Origin: Lachnospiraceae bacterium
GTDB lineage: Bacteria > Bacillota_A > Clostridia > Lachnospirales > Lachnospiraceae
DNA length: 12,537 nt
Direction of reading: 5' to 3'
Assembly (NCBI GenBank): GCA_017437705.1
Contig: JAFRYJ010000200.1
Coordinates: forward strand, 1-12,537
Made by a program: the position numbers and the translations under genes. Position 1 is the stretch's first letter, and every line of letters begins with the position of its first letter. The notes beneath the pieces are model-generated. The model saw only the letters and a program-made list of their open reading frames with translations, did no database searches and was not told the DNA's origin. Shown here one piece after another: positions 1 to 6,249 of the stretch.

Positions 1-670
1 CGATGCCCGTTTCCGAGCATATCCTTTTTACAAGCTCCCCGAATGCCGGATCGTCGGGGCATCTGTTGTATGTAAGGCCCTTTTTGTCCAGCCCGTAGGA
101 GGATATGTGTATGCCCGTAAGCACCGCCTCCCTGTAGCCGCCGGCGGTCAGCATCTTTATCTCCTCTATGATCTCATCCTCGCCGCGGCTCTTTATATGC
201 CCCCTGGCAAAGGGTATGATGCAGTAGCTGCAGTACTGGTCGCAGCCGTCCTGTATCTTGACGTAGGCCCTTGTATTGGAGCCCCTTCTGTACCTTTCCG
301 GGCCGCAGGTCAGATCGGCGCCGCCCGACGGTCCAAGCCTCTCCTCGATGATCTCCGGCAGCCTGTCCTTTACGGCGTTCACCGCGATCATGTCGATATC
401 GGGATCCGCAAGCAGCCTGTCCCCCGCCTCGTCGGCGTAACAGCCCGCTGCCACCACGAAGGCATCGGGATTCAGCTTTTTCGCACGGTGCAGCATCTGC
501 CGGGACTTTTTGTCCGCCACTGCCGTGACGGTGCAGGTGTTGACTATATAAATGTCGGCAGCATCAGTAAAGGGTACTATCTCGTACCCCTTTTCCCTGA
601 ACCTCGCCTCCATGGCGTCGGTCTCGTACTGATTCACTTTGCATCCCAAAGTATAAAATGCCGCGCGCAT
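1..670 (-). CDS. mtaB: tRNA (t6A37) methylthiotransferase MtaB, N-terminal part, cut by the left window edge
   Basis: This is the N-terminal 223 codons of a MiaB/MtaB-family radical-SAM methylthiotransferase, which adds a methylthio group to N6-threonylcarbamoyladenosine at position 37 of ANN-decoding tRNAs. The protein begins MRAAFYTLGCKVNQYET, the MtaB form of the UPF0004 signature. Cys10, Cys46 and Cys77 would bind the auxiliary Fe-S cluster. The radical-SAM motif C-DQY-C-SY-C lies at residues 143-150, followed by IIPFARG. The rest of the radical-SAM domain and the C-terminal TRAM domain fall outside the window. The ATG at 670 has AAGGA nine bases upstream and lies 15 bp after the thiI stop, so the two are probably cotranscribed. 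The TLGCKVNQYET form and the absence of a MiaB-type N-terminal extension favour MtaB over MiaB. Confidence 0.93.
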   Translation of the reverse strand, partial: MRAAFYTLGCKVNQYETDAMEARFREKGYEIVPFTDAADIYIVNTCTVTAVADKKSRQMLHRAKKLNPDAFVVAAGCYADEAGDRLLADPDIDMIAVNAVKDRLPEIIEERLGPSGGADLTCGPERYRRGSNTRAYVKIQDGCDQYCSYCIIPFARGHIKSRGEDEIIEEIKMLTAGGYREAVLTGIHISSYGLDKKGLTYNRCPDDPAFGELVKRICSETGI

Positions 671-685
671 ACTTATCGTTCCTTA

Positions 686-1864
686 TCAGATCCTGCAGGT
701 CACTATCTCCGTCTCCGCTATGGCCTTCTCCACAAGCTCGTCGATGCGGTCAAGGAAGGTCTCCGACTTCTCGATCCGCTTGGGCACCGGTTTCGTTACG
801 GGGTGCTTCGCCACAAATATGGTGCAGCAGTCCTCATAGGGCAGGGTGGAGGTCTCAAAGGTGCCTATCTTCTCCGCTTCCCTTATGATGTCGTTCTTGT
901 CAAAGGCAACAAGGGGCCTGTAGACGGGCATGGTGCATACCATGTTCGTACAGTACAGGGAAGCCATGGTCTGGCTGGCCACCTGGCCCACGCTCTCGCC
1001 GGTGACGAGGCCCGTGGCGTTCGCCGCCTCCGCCAGCCTCTCGGCGATACGCATCATGTATCTCCTCATGATGATCGTAAGCTCCTCATGGGGGCATTTG
1101 TCGTATATATGCAGCTGAATATCCGTAAAGTTGACTATATGAAGCCTGATGGGGCCGGTGTAGGCGGATATTATCCTGGCCAGCTCCACCACCTTTTCCT
1201 TCGCTCTGTCGCTGGTATAGGGCGGGGCGTGGAAGTATACCGCGTCGATGACTACGCCTCTCTTCGCCATCATGTATCCGGCAACGGGGCTGTCGATGCC
1301 TCCCGACAAAAGCAGCATGGCCTTCCCGGAGGTGCCCACGGGCATCCCGCCGGCGCCGGGTATGGTCTTTGAGTATACATAGACCGCATCCCTTATCTCC
1401 ACGTTAAGAAGCACGTCGGGCTCGTGAACATCAACGGTAAGCTGCGGGTATTTCTCAAGCAGATACTCCCCTATGTCCGCAGAAAGCTCCATGGACGTGC
1501 CGGGAAAATTCTTGTCGATCCTGCGGCTCTCCACTTTGAAGGTGAAGCTCTCTTCGCCGTAGACCTCCTCCACATGCCTGCCGCAGAGCGCAAAGATCGA
1601 GTCTTTATCCTTTTCGCCGCAGGTCATCATGGGGCAGATGCCAACGATGCCGAAGATCTTTGAAAGCGTATCCAGGCAGGCGTCGTAATCGAAGTCCGAC
1701 AGGCCGTTCACGTAGATCCTTCCCCTTTCCTTGGTTATCTCGAATTCGCCCAGCCTTTTAAGAGCATGACGTATCCTTTTTACCAGGGCGTCCTCAAAAA
1801 CGTGCCTGTTGTTTCCCTTTATACCTATCTCGCCGTATTTGATCAAAAACTTCTGAAACTTCAT
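686..1864 (-). CDS. thiI: tRNA uracil 4-sulfurtransferase ThiI, short form without rhodanese domain
   Basis: ThiI activates U8 of tRNA with ATP and inserts sulfur to make 4-thiouridine; in many bacteria it also supplies sulfur for the thiazole of thiamine. The 392 residues hold an N-terminal ferredoxin-like domain (about 1-60, with YGEIGIKGNNR), a THUMP RNA-binding domain (about 60-165) and a PP-loop ATPase with SGGIDSPVAGY at 187-197. Cys346-Cys347 in LPYEDCCTIF covers the catalytic cysteine region of the PP-loop domain. The length matches Gram-positive ThiI (about 400). E. coli ThiI (482) carries an extra C-terminal rhodanese domain that is absent here, so sulfur is probably taken directly from the desulfurase encoded 7 bp upstream, as described for the B. 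subtilis NifZ-ThiI pair. A GAGG element sits five bases before the ATG, overlapping the end of the desulfurase gene. Confidence 0.96.
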   Translation of the reverse strand: MKFQKFLIKYGEIGIKGNNRHVFEDALVKRIRHALKRLGEFEITKERGRIYVNGLSDFDYDACLDTLSKIFGIVGICPMMTCGEKDKDSIFALCGRHVEEVYGEESFTFKVESRRIDKNFPGTSMELSADIGEYLLEKYPQLTVDVHEPDVLLNVEIRDAVYVYSKTIPGAGGMPVGTSGKAMLLLSGGIDSPVAGYMMAKRGVVIDAVYFHAPPYTSDRAKEKVVELARIISAYTGPIRLHIVNFTDIQLHIYDKCPHEELTIIMRRYMMRIAERLAEAANATGLVTGESVGQVASQTMASLYCTNMVCTMPVYRPLVAFDKNDIIREAEKIGTFETSTLPYEDCCTIFVAKHPVTKPVPKRIEKSETFLDRIDELVEKAIAETEIVTCRI

Positions 1865-1871
1865 TTCGACC

Positions 1872-3020
1872 TCATTTTCTCGTGTATTTTCTGAGCACGG
1901 GCACCAGCTCCCTGAAGGCTTCGACGAACCTGTCAGCCTCTTCCGGAGTATTGTATTTGCCGAAGCTGAGCCTTACGGTGCTCTTTATGGCCTTCTGGGA
2001 AAGCCCTATGGAAGTAAGCGTGGCGCTCTCCTTCTTTCCGTGGGACGAGCACGCCGATCCCGAGGAAACATATATCTCCCTGTCCTCCAGAGCATGGAGC
2101 AGCACCTCTGCTCCCACGTCCTCCGCGGTGATGCTCAGAATAGCCGGAGTGCCGCAGGATCCGGCGTTTACGTACACGCCCTCGATATCCTTAATACCGG
2201 TTATGATGCGCTCCCGCAGCTCTGTATACAGGGCTGTCCGCTCCTCCATCTCCTTCATGCTCAGCTCCGCAGCCATGGCCATGGCTGCTATTCCCGGCAC
2301 ATTTACCGTACCGGAGCGCATGCCCCGCTGCTGACCGCCGCCCAGCATGAGGGGGTCTATCCTGACTCCCTTTTTCACATACAGAAAGCCCATTCCCTTG
2401 GGCCCGTAGAACTTGTGGGAGCTGGCGGACATCATGTCTATGGAAAGGGCCGGCGGTATTATCGGAAACTTCGTGAAGGCCTGAATGGCATCCACATGAA
2501 ACAGTATCTTCGGATCCTTCTTTTTGATGATCTTTCCGATCTCACCAAGCGGCTCAATGGTACCTATCTCGTTGTTCACCGCCATAACGGAAACGATGAT
2601 CGTATCGTTCCTTATCGCCTCTTCCAGGGCCTTAAGGTCGATCACGCCGTTCCCGTCCGTGCCTATGCGGGTAACGGAAAAGCCCATGTCCTCCAGTGCT
2701 TTGAGGGGCATGCTGACGGAGCCGTGTTCTAATGATGATGTTATTATATGCATGCCCCGCCTTCTGTTCGCCAGGGCGCCGCCGATAAGGGCCAGGTTGT
2801 TGGACTCCGTGCCTCCCGACGTATAAATGATCTCGGAGGCAGTGCACTTCAGGATCCCGGTGAATATCCTGTCCGCATCCTTAACACAATGCTCCGCATC
2901 AAGGCCCTTTCTGTGGAGTGCCGAGGGATTGCCGTAATGCTCCCTCTGGACCTGGTCCATGAATTCCAGCACTCTTTCGTCTATTCTCGTTGTAGCCGCA
3001 TTGTCAAAATATATCTCCAT
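1872..3020 (-). CDS. Cysteine desulfurase, NifS/IscS family, NifZ-like partner of ThiI
   Basis: This is a PLP-dependent class V aminotransferase-fold enzyme that removes sulfur from cysteine as a persulfide. The start at 3020 gives 382 residues beginning MEIYFDNAATTR, the usual family N-terminus, with AAAAGG eight bases upstream. An ATG-less extension to 3107 is open, but it runs into the ptsI terminator and has no family counterpart. Visible features are SLEHGSV with His99, NNEIGTIEPL (149-158), the PLP lysine Lys203 in SSHKFYGPKG, RSGTVN (235-240) and the persulfide cysteine Cys324 in SSGSACSSHGK. Its position 7 bp before a rhodanese-less thiI argues for a dedicated tRNA-thiolation desulfurase (NifZ-like) rather than the Fe-S assembly IscS/SufS, and no iscU or iscA neighbour is present. 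A general IscS role cannot be excluded. I see no convincing promoter between the ptsI terminator and this gene. Confidence 0.94.
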   Translation of the reverse strand: MEIYFDNAATTRIDERVLEFMDQVQREHYGNPSALHRKGLDAEHCVKDADRIFTGILKCTASEIIYTSGGTESNNLALIGGALANRRRGMHIITSSLEHGSVSMPLKALEDMGFSVTRIGTDGNGVIDLKALEEAIRNDTIIVSVMAVNNEIGTIEPLGEIGKIIKKKDPKILFHVDAIQAFTKFPIIPPALSIDMMSASSHKFYGPKGMGFLYVKKGVRIDPLMLGGGQQRGMRSGTVNVPGIAAMAMAAELSMKEMEERTALYTELRERIITGIKDIEGVYVNAGSCGTPAILSITAEDVGAEVLLHALEDREIYVSSGSACSSHGKKESATLTSIGLSQKAIKSTVRLSFGKYNTPEEADRFVEAFRELVPVLRKYTRK

Positions 3021-3034
3021 AGGTGATACCTTTT
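3021..3034 (-). promoter_or_regulatory. Ribosome binding site fixing the cysteine desulfurase start
   Basis: On the minus strand AAAAGG (3034-3029), part of the longer purine run GGAAGGAAAAGG, lies eight bases before the ATG at 3020. It selects the start that gives the family N-terminus MEIYFDNAATT. The longer open frame to 3107 would translate through the upstream terminator stem. Confidence 0.7.
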
Positions 3035-3077
3035 CCTTCCAGATCCGGGCCCCGGCCGCAGAACGGTCTCCCACGGC

Positions 3078-3122
3078 AAAAAGAAAGCCCTCGGAAAATT
3101 GTACCAATTTTCCGGGGGCTTT
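3078..3122 (-). terminator. Intrinsic terminator of the dhaKLM-HPr-EI operon
   Basis: Read on the minus strand, a stem of about 18 bp with one G-U pair and a 3-base loop is followed by TTTCTTTTT. The arms are AAAGCCCCCGGAAAATTG and CAATTTTCCGAGGGCTTT. It begins about 21 bp after the ptsI stop, which is where an operon-ending Rho-independent terminator is expected. On the plus strand the stem is followed only by an interrupted AT-rich stretch, so the minus orientation fits best. Its presence between ptsI and the desulfurase marks them as separate transcription units, apart from any read-through. Confidence 0.9.
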
Positions 3123-3143
3123 ACAAATATTATCTTTTCAGTG

Positions 3144-4742
3144 TTACATTTCCCTGATCAGCTTCCTGAGCCCCAGTATCTTTGAAGGCGATACGGAAAG
3201 CTCGTCCACACCTGCATTGAGGAAGAAATCCGTAAGGTTCGGATCTCCGCCCAGCTCACCGCAGATGCCTACGACGCAGTCGTGTTTATGGGCATTCCTT
3301 ACCGTGGTCTCGATGGATCTGAGAACAGCGGGATGATGTGCATCGAAGAAGGATATGATCTTCGAATTCTGCCTGTCCATGGCAAGGGTGTACTGGGTAA
3401 GGTCGTTGGTGCCTATGCTGAAGAAATCAACGATCTCCGCCAGCTCTTCACTCATGATAACGGCCGCCGGGGTCTCAACCATGATGCCCACCTTCAGATC
3501 TCCGGCTTCTATGCCTTCCGCCTTCAGCTGAGCCCTTGCATCATCGAGCATGCTCTTGGCCTTCTCGACCTCGGCGATGCCGGTGATCATGGGGAACATT
3601 ACGGCAACGTTGCCGTAGGCTGCTGCCCTGAGGATGGCCCTCAGCTGCGTGTTGAATATGGCAGGTCTTTCGAAGCAGAGCCTGATGGCACGAATTCCCA
3701 TGGCCGGATTCTCTTCGTGATCCATGCAGAAATAATCCACCTGCTTGTCGGCGCCGATGTCCAGGGTCCTGATTATAAGCTCCCTGCCGTCCAGCGCTTC
3801 CGCTGCCTTTTTGTAAGCATTAAAGAGCTGATCCTCGGTGGGATAATCTGACGACGAAAGATACAGGAATTCGCTTCGAAGCAGGCCTACGCCCTCGGCT
3901 CCGTTGTCCAGCACCCTGTCGAGATCGCCGATATCGTCCAGGTTTGCATAGAGTTTGATCCTCCTGCCGTCGGTCGTGACGGTCTCAGCGTCTCTGAGTT
4001 TCTTAAGCTCCTCTTTTTCGGCGCCTTCCTTATCCATTATCTTTTTATATTCGGCTTTTGTCTCATCATCGGGATCGGTTATAACGGTCCCTGCATTTCC
4101 GTCTATGATGACAAAGGCGTCCGCCAGCTCTTCTATCTCATCGATGCCGGAAACAGCGGGTATTCCCAGGTTCCTGGCAAGGATCGCGGTGTGGGAATTG
4201 GCCGCACCGTCCCTGGTAATGAATCCCAACAGAAGTTTTCTGTCCATCTGCATGGTCTGGCTGGGCTTAAGCTCAATGGCTCCGATAACGGAAGGCTCCG
4301 TGATCTCCTGATCCGCGATACCCATAAGGATCCTGGCGATCCTCGAAGAGATGTCGCGTATATCGACGGCTCTCTCCTTCATGTAATCGTCGTCCATATC
4401 GGCAAACATCTGCGCATACTGATCGCCGGCTGTCTTAACGGCAGCTGATGCTTCTTCACCCTCTTCGATGAGCTCCTTTATGGTATCCGTAAAGTCCTCG
4501 TCCTCTATAAGGGCCTGATGCATCTCGAAAATGGCCGCCTGCTCCTCGCCGACTTCCTCCACTGCCTTTTCGTAGAGCTCGCCGAGCTGTTCCTGAGCCG
4601 TTTCCACTGCATCTTCAAATCTTTTCAGTTCCTCTTCCGGTTCGCCCTTCTCGACGGCGGCTCCCTTCTCTTCCTCGGTTATGAAAACAAGCCTGCCCAT
4701 CGTAACGCCTTTGGCGATCGGATCACCTTTCAACGTTTTCAT
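3144..4742 (-). CDS. ptsI: PTS Enzyme I (phosphoenolpyruvate-protein phosphotransferase), short C-terminus
   Basis: Enzyme I takes phosphate from PEP onto a histidine and passes it to HPr; it is cytosolic and dimeric in known cases. The start at 4742 gives 532 residues. The N-terminal HPr-binding and phosphohistidine part has His184 in AANSHTAILARNLGIPAV, and the (beta/alpha)8 PEP-binding part has GVGLLRSEFLYL, EENPAMGIRAIR, MFPMI, MVETPAA and FFSIGTNDLTQYTLAMDR. The catalytic Cys494 sits in GICGELGGDP. Compared with E. coli EI (575) the protein stops just after the barrel, lacking roughly 25 C-terminal residues. It also has DIGADK where DIGGDK is usual and Ile350 where E. coli has Trp. The catalytic residues appear intact, so I expect it to be active. 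It follows HPr by 17 bp and ends the dha operon, so its likely final target is DhaM. Confidence 0.95.
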   Translation of the reverse strand: MKTLKGDPIAKGVTMGRLVFITEEEKGAAVEKGEPEEELKRFEDAVETAQEQLGELYEKAVEEVGEEQAAIFEMHQALIEDEDFTDTIKELIEEGEEASAAVKTAGDQYAQMFADMDDDYMKERAVDIRDISSRIARILMGIADQEITEPSVIGAIELKPSQTMQMDRKLLLGFITRDGAANSHTAILARNLGIPAVSGIDEIEELADAFVIIDGNAGTVITDPDDETKAEYKKIMDKEGAEKEELKKLRDAETVTTDGRRIKLYANLDDIGDLDRVLDNGAEGVGLLRSEFLYLSSSDYPTEDQLFNAYKKAAEALDGRELIIRTLDIGADKQVDYFCMDHEENPAMGIRAIRLCFERPAIFNTQLRAILRAAAYGNVAVMFPMITGIAEVEKAKSMLDDARAQLKAEGIEAGDLKVGIMVETPAAVIMSEELAEIVDFFSIGTNDLTQYTLAMDRQNSKIISFFDAHHPAVLRSIETTVRNAHKHDCVVGICGELGGDPNLTDFFLNAGVDELSVSPSKILGLRKLIREM

Positions 4743-4756
4743 CTGCATCACTCCCC
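4740..4756 (-). promoter_or_regulatory. Ribosome binding site and start choice for ptsI
   Basis: Several in-frame starts occur within 21 bases: TTG 4763, GTG 4751, ATG 4748 and ATG 4742. The only good Shine-Dalgarno run, GGGGAG (4756-4751), is eight bases before ATG 4742. It is only two bases before ATG 4748 and lies downstream of TTG 4763. The ATG at 4742 also gives MKTLKGDPIAKGV, which matches the usual Enzyme I N-terminus. Confidence 0.7.
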
Positions 4757-4759
4757 GGA

Positions 4760-5017
4760 TCAAAGATTCTCTGCGAAAAACTGCGGAAGCTCTTCAAATG
4801 CCAGATCCTCGTCTTCGCCTTCGATCGTGATCTTTATTTCGTCGCCGGTCCTGGCTCCGAGGCTCATAACCTGCATCAGCTTTCTGAGCTCTGCTGTCTT
4901 TCCTCCGAACTCAACGGTGATCTTGCTAGCATACTTTTTGGCTGCCTTACATACCACATTGGCGGGGCGGGCATGAAGTCCCACTTCGTCGGTGATAACA
5001 TACGTAAACTCTTTCAT
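4760..5017 (-). CDS. ptsH: HPr phosphocarrier protein with Lys at the regulatory Ser46 position
   Basis: This 85-residue HPr carries phosphate from Enzyme I to an EIIA-type acceptor. The active-site His15 lies in DEVGLHARPA, the standard HPr signature. Aligned without gaps to B. subtilis HPr from His15 onward, the segment around the regulatory site reads AELRKLMQVMSLG where B. subtilis has VNLKSIMGVMSLG. Ser46, the target of HPr kinase/phosphorylase, is therefore Lys46 here, while the hydrophobic MxVMSLG region is kept. This predicts a working carrier that cannot be seryl-phosphorylated and so cannot act as a CcpA corepressor in that form. The gene lies between dhaM and ptsI. AAGGAGT stands a few bases before the ATG, and an 11-bp hairpin precedes the gene. 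A dedicated role in the DHA relay is inferred from position. Confidence 0.95.
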   Translation of the reverse strand: MKEFTYVITDEVGLHARPANVVCKAAKKYASKITVEFGGKTAELRKLMQVMSLGARTGDEIKITIEGEDEDLAFEELPQFFAENL

Positions 5018-5054
5018 ATGTACTCCTTATGATACTTTTATTCTTTATAGTGCA

Positions 5055-5083
5055 AAGACGGGTGCGCGAAAGGCACCCGTCTT
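5055..5083 (-). other. Intercistronic hairpin between dhaM and ptsH (possible attenuator or processing site)
   Basis: An uninterrupted 11-bp stem (plus-strand arms AAGACGGGTGC and GCACCCGTCTT) with a 7-base loop fills the 76-bp gap. On the minus transcript only TTT follows the stem, so it would terminate weakly. On the plus strand it is followed by ATTTTT, but no plus-strand gene ends there. It may lower or stabilise the downstream ptsH-ptsI part of the operon mRNA. Confidence 0.6.
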
Positions 5084-5093
5084 ATTTTTCGAA

Positions 5094-5474
5094 TTAAAAT
5101 TTCGACTGTCCTTTAACGTCCTGAAGATCTTCCAGGATCTCTTCAAGAGACATTCCGGAATCAGCGTCGCAGGTACCGGTGACCGCGCCTTCCACCAGCG
5201 GGCAGTCGGCCATGACCACCTTGCGTCCTTCCATGCTTTCGATGACCATCTCTGCAGTCATAACGGCGCTTCCCATATCCATGAGCATTATTACGCCGTC
5301 GTCGGAATACACTTCTTCCACTGCACTGTAGATCTTCTCAAAGCTGGTGCCGAAATCTCCGTCTTCCAGACCGCCTGCTGCGAGGATGGGAACATCCTCC
5401 GCCATCATCTTGGTAAGCTCCACTACGCCTTCGGCCAGCTTCCGGCAATGGGAAACGATAACAAATCCAACCAT
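5094..5474 (-). CDS. dhaM: PTS-dependent dihydroxyacetone kinase, phosphotransferase subunit DhaM (EIIA-Man type, single domain)
   Basis: DhaM accepts phosphate from HPr and passes it to the ADP that stays bound to DhaL. The 126 residues form one EIIA-mannose-like domain, with the expected active-site His9 in MVGFVIVSHC, then GGLEDGDFGTS (34-44) and MLMDMGSA. A Cys follows the active histidine where Ser is commoner. E. coli DhaM is a fusion of this domain with HPr-like and EI-like domains; here those functions are separate proteins encoded immediately downstream by ptsH and ptsI. The start has AAGGAGT six bases upstream, and the gene follows dhaL by 40 bp. The length agrees with single-domain DhaM of Gram-positive bacteria. 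The order dhaK-dhaL-dhaM separates it from mannose-PTS EIIA, and no EIIB/C/D genes are near. Confidence 0.94.
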   Translation of the reverse strand: MVGFVIVSHCRKLAEGVVELTKMMAEDVPILAAGGLEDGDFGTSFEKIYSAVEEVYSDDGVIMLMDMGSAVMTAEMVIESMEGRKVVMADCPLVEGAVTGTCDADSGMSLEEILEDLQDVKGQSKF

Positions 5475-5514
5475 TTATCTACTCCTTTGGAAAATGCACC
5501 GTATCTGTGCCCCG

Positions 5515-6138
5515 TCAGATGTTCTCGCAAACAACTTCGAGCATCTCGGTGAATGATGTTGCACCGGGATCCTGATGTCCGATACTTCTTTCTCCCAGAT
5601 AACTTGCACGTCCCTTGGTGGCAATGATGGTCTTTGTATACTCGATTCCTTCCTTTGCAGCTGCAACGCCGGCTTCCATAGCCTTCTTTGCATCGCCTGA
5701 CGCCTCGTATTCAGCCTTGATGGCATCTAAAGCAGGGATCATTGCATCCAGCATCGTCTTCTCGCCTGTGGTTGCCTTGCCTCTCATCTTTACGCCCTCG
5801 ATCATCTGATTGAGGATCTCGATGAAGTCTTCCATTGTAAGCTCAGCCTTGCCTGCAGCGGCCTTTCCTGCCCACATATAAGCGGTGCCGTAAAGAGGGC
5901 CTGATGCTCCGCCGACTTTATTTACCAGAGACATGCCGCAAGCCTTGAGAACAGCACCTGCATCCTTGCCTTCAAGTGTCGGTGCCTTCGCTATAAAATC
6001 GCCAAAGCCCCTGGCCATGTTGATTCCGTGATCACCGTCACCGATAACGTTATCCAGCTCCGTGAGGAATAATTTATCCTCTTCGATCTTCTCACCGATC
6101 TTCACTAAGATCTCAATAACTTTTGCCTGATCGACCAT
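5515..6138 (-). CDS. dhaL: Dihydroxyacetone kinase ADP-binding subunit DhaL
   Basis: DhaL holds a non-exchanging ADP whose phosphate is recharged by DhaM and then transferred to dihydroxyacetone on DhaK. The 207 residues match the single-domain family. The Mg-ADP site motif LDNVIGDGDHG gives Asp29, Asp34 and Asp36 (E. coli Asp30, 35 and 37). GGASGPLYGT (about residue 77 onward), TGEKTMLDAM and the C-terminal RASYLGERSIGHQDPGATS are also typical. GAGGTGG lies just before the ATG. There is a 111-bp gap to dhaK containing a hairpin, and 40 bp to dhaM. The gene appears complete. It could be confused with the C-terminal half of ATP-dependent DHA kinases, but the separate dhaK and dhaM genes show the PEP-dependent type. 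Confidence 0.95.
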   Translation of the reverse strand: MVDQAKVIEILVKIGEKIEEDKLFLTELDNVIGDGDHGINMARGFGDFIAKAPTLEGKDAGAVLKACGMSLVNKVGGASGPLYGTAYMWAGKAAAGKAELTMEDFIEILNQMIEGVKMRGKATTGEKTMLDAMIPALDAIKAEYEASGDAKKAMEAGVAAAKEGIEYTKTIIATKGRASYLGERSIGHQDPGATSFTEMLEVVCENI

Positions 6139-6198
6139 ATTTCCACCTCGTTTAAATTATGAATTATCAGAAAGATGCCCTTCAAGCACCTTAAAATG

Positions 6199-6228
6199 TA
6201 TTCCCTGCCGCATAAAGCGGCAGGGATA
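6199..6228 (-). other. Intercistronic hairpin between dhaK and dhaL
   Basis: A 10-bp perfect stem (plus-strand arms TCCCTGCCGC and GCGGCAGGGA) with loop ATAAA is extended by two pairs past one bulged base. On the transcript the stem is followed by ATACATTTTAAGG, a poor terminator tail. It therefore looks like a partial attenuator, RNase processing site or 3'-end stabiliser for dhaK mRNA rather than an operon end. The gap contains no credible gene and no clear promoter. Confidence 0.65.
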
Positions 6229-6249
6229 CAGATTCGTCGTTACAGCTTA

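Noticed and set aside
107..1372. Plus-strand open frame of 421 codons
   Set aside because: It runs antisense across mtaB, the gap and thiI, both of which have clear family motifs. Its translation has no recognisable domain, and such long shadows are common opposite GC-rich genes.
3021..3107. N-terminal extension of the cysteine desulfurase
   Set aside because: It would be translated from inside the ptsI terminator and has no family counterpart; the ATG at 3020 has its own ribosome binding site.
5028..5053. Separate promoter for ptsH-ptsI (TTGCAC, 15 bases, TATCAT on the minus strand)
   Set aside because: The spacer is short, the -35 matches only three of six bases, and the -10 abuts the Shine-Dalgarno so that transcription would start inside the ribosome binding site.
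5055..5089. Plus-strand intrinsic terminator (stem followed by ATTTTT)
   Set aside because: The shape fits the plus strand, but no plus-strand gene precedes it. I list it as an intercistronic hairpin on the minus transcript instead.
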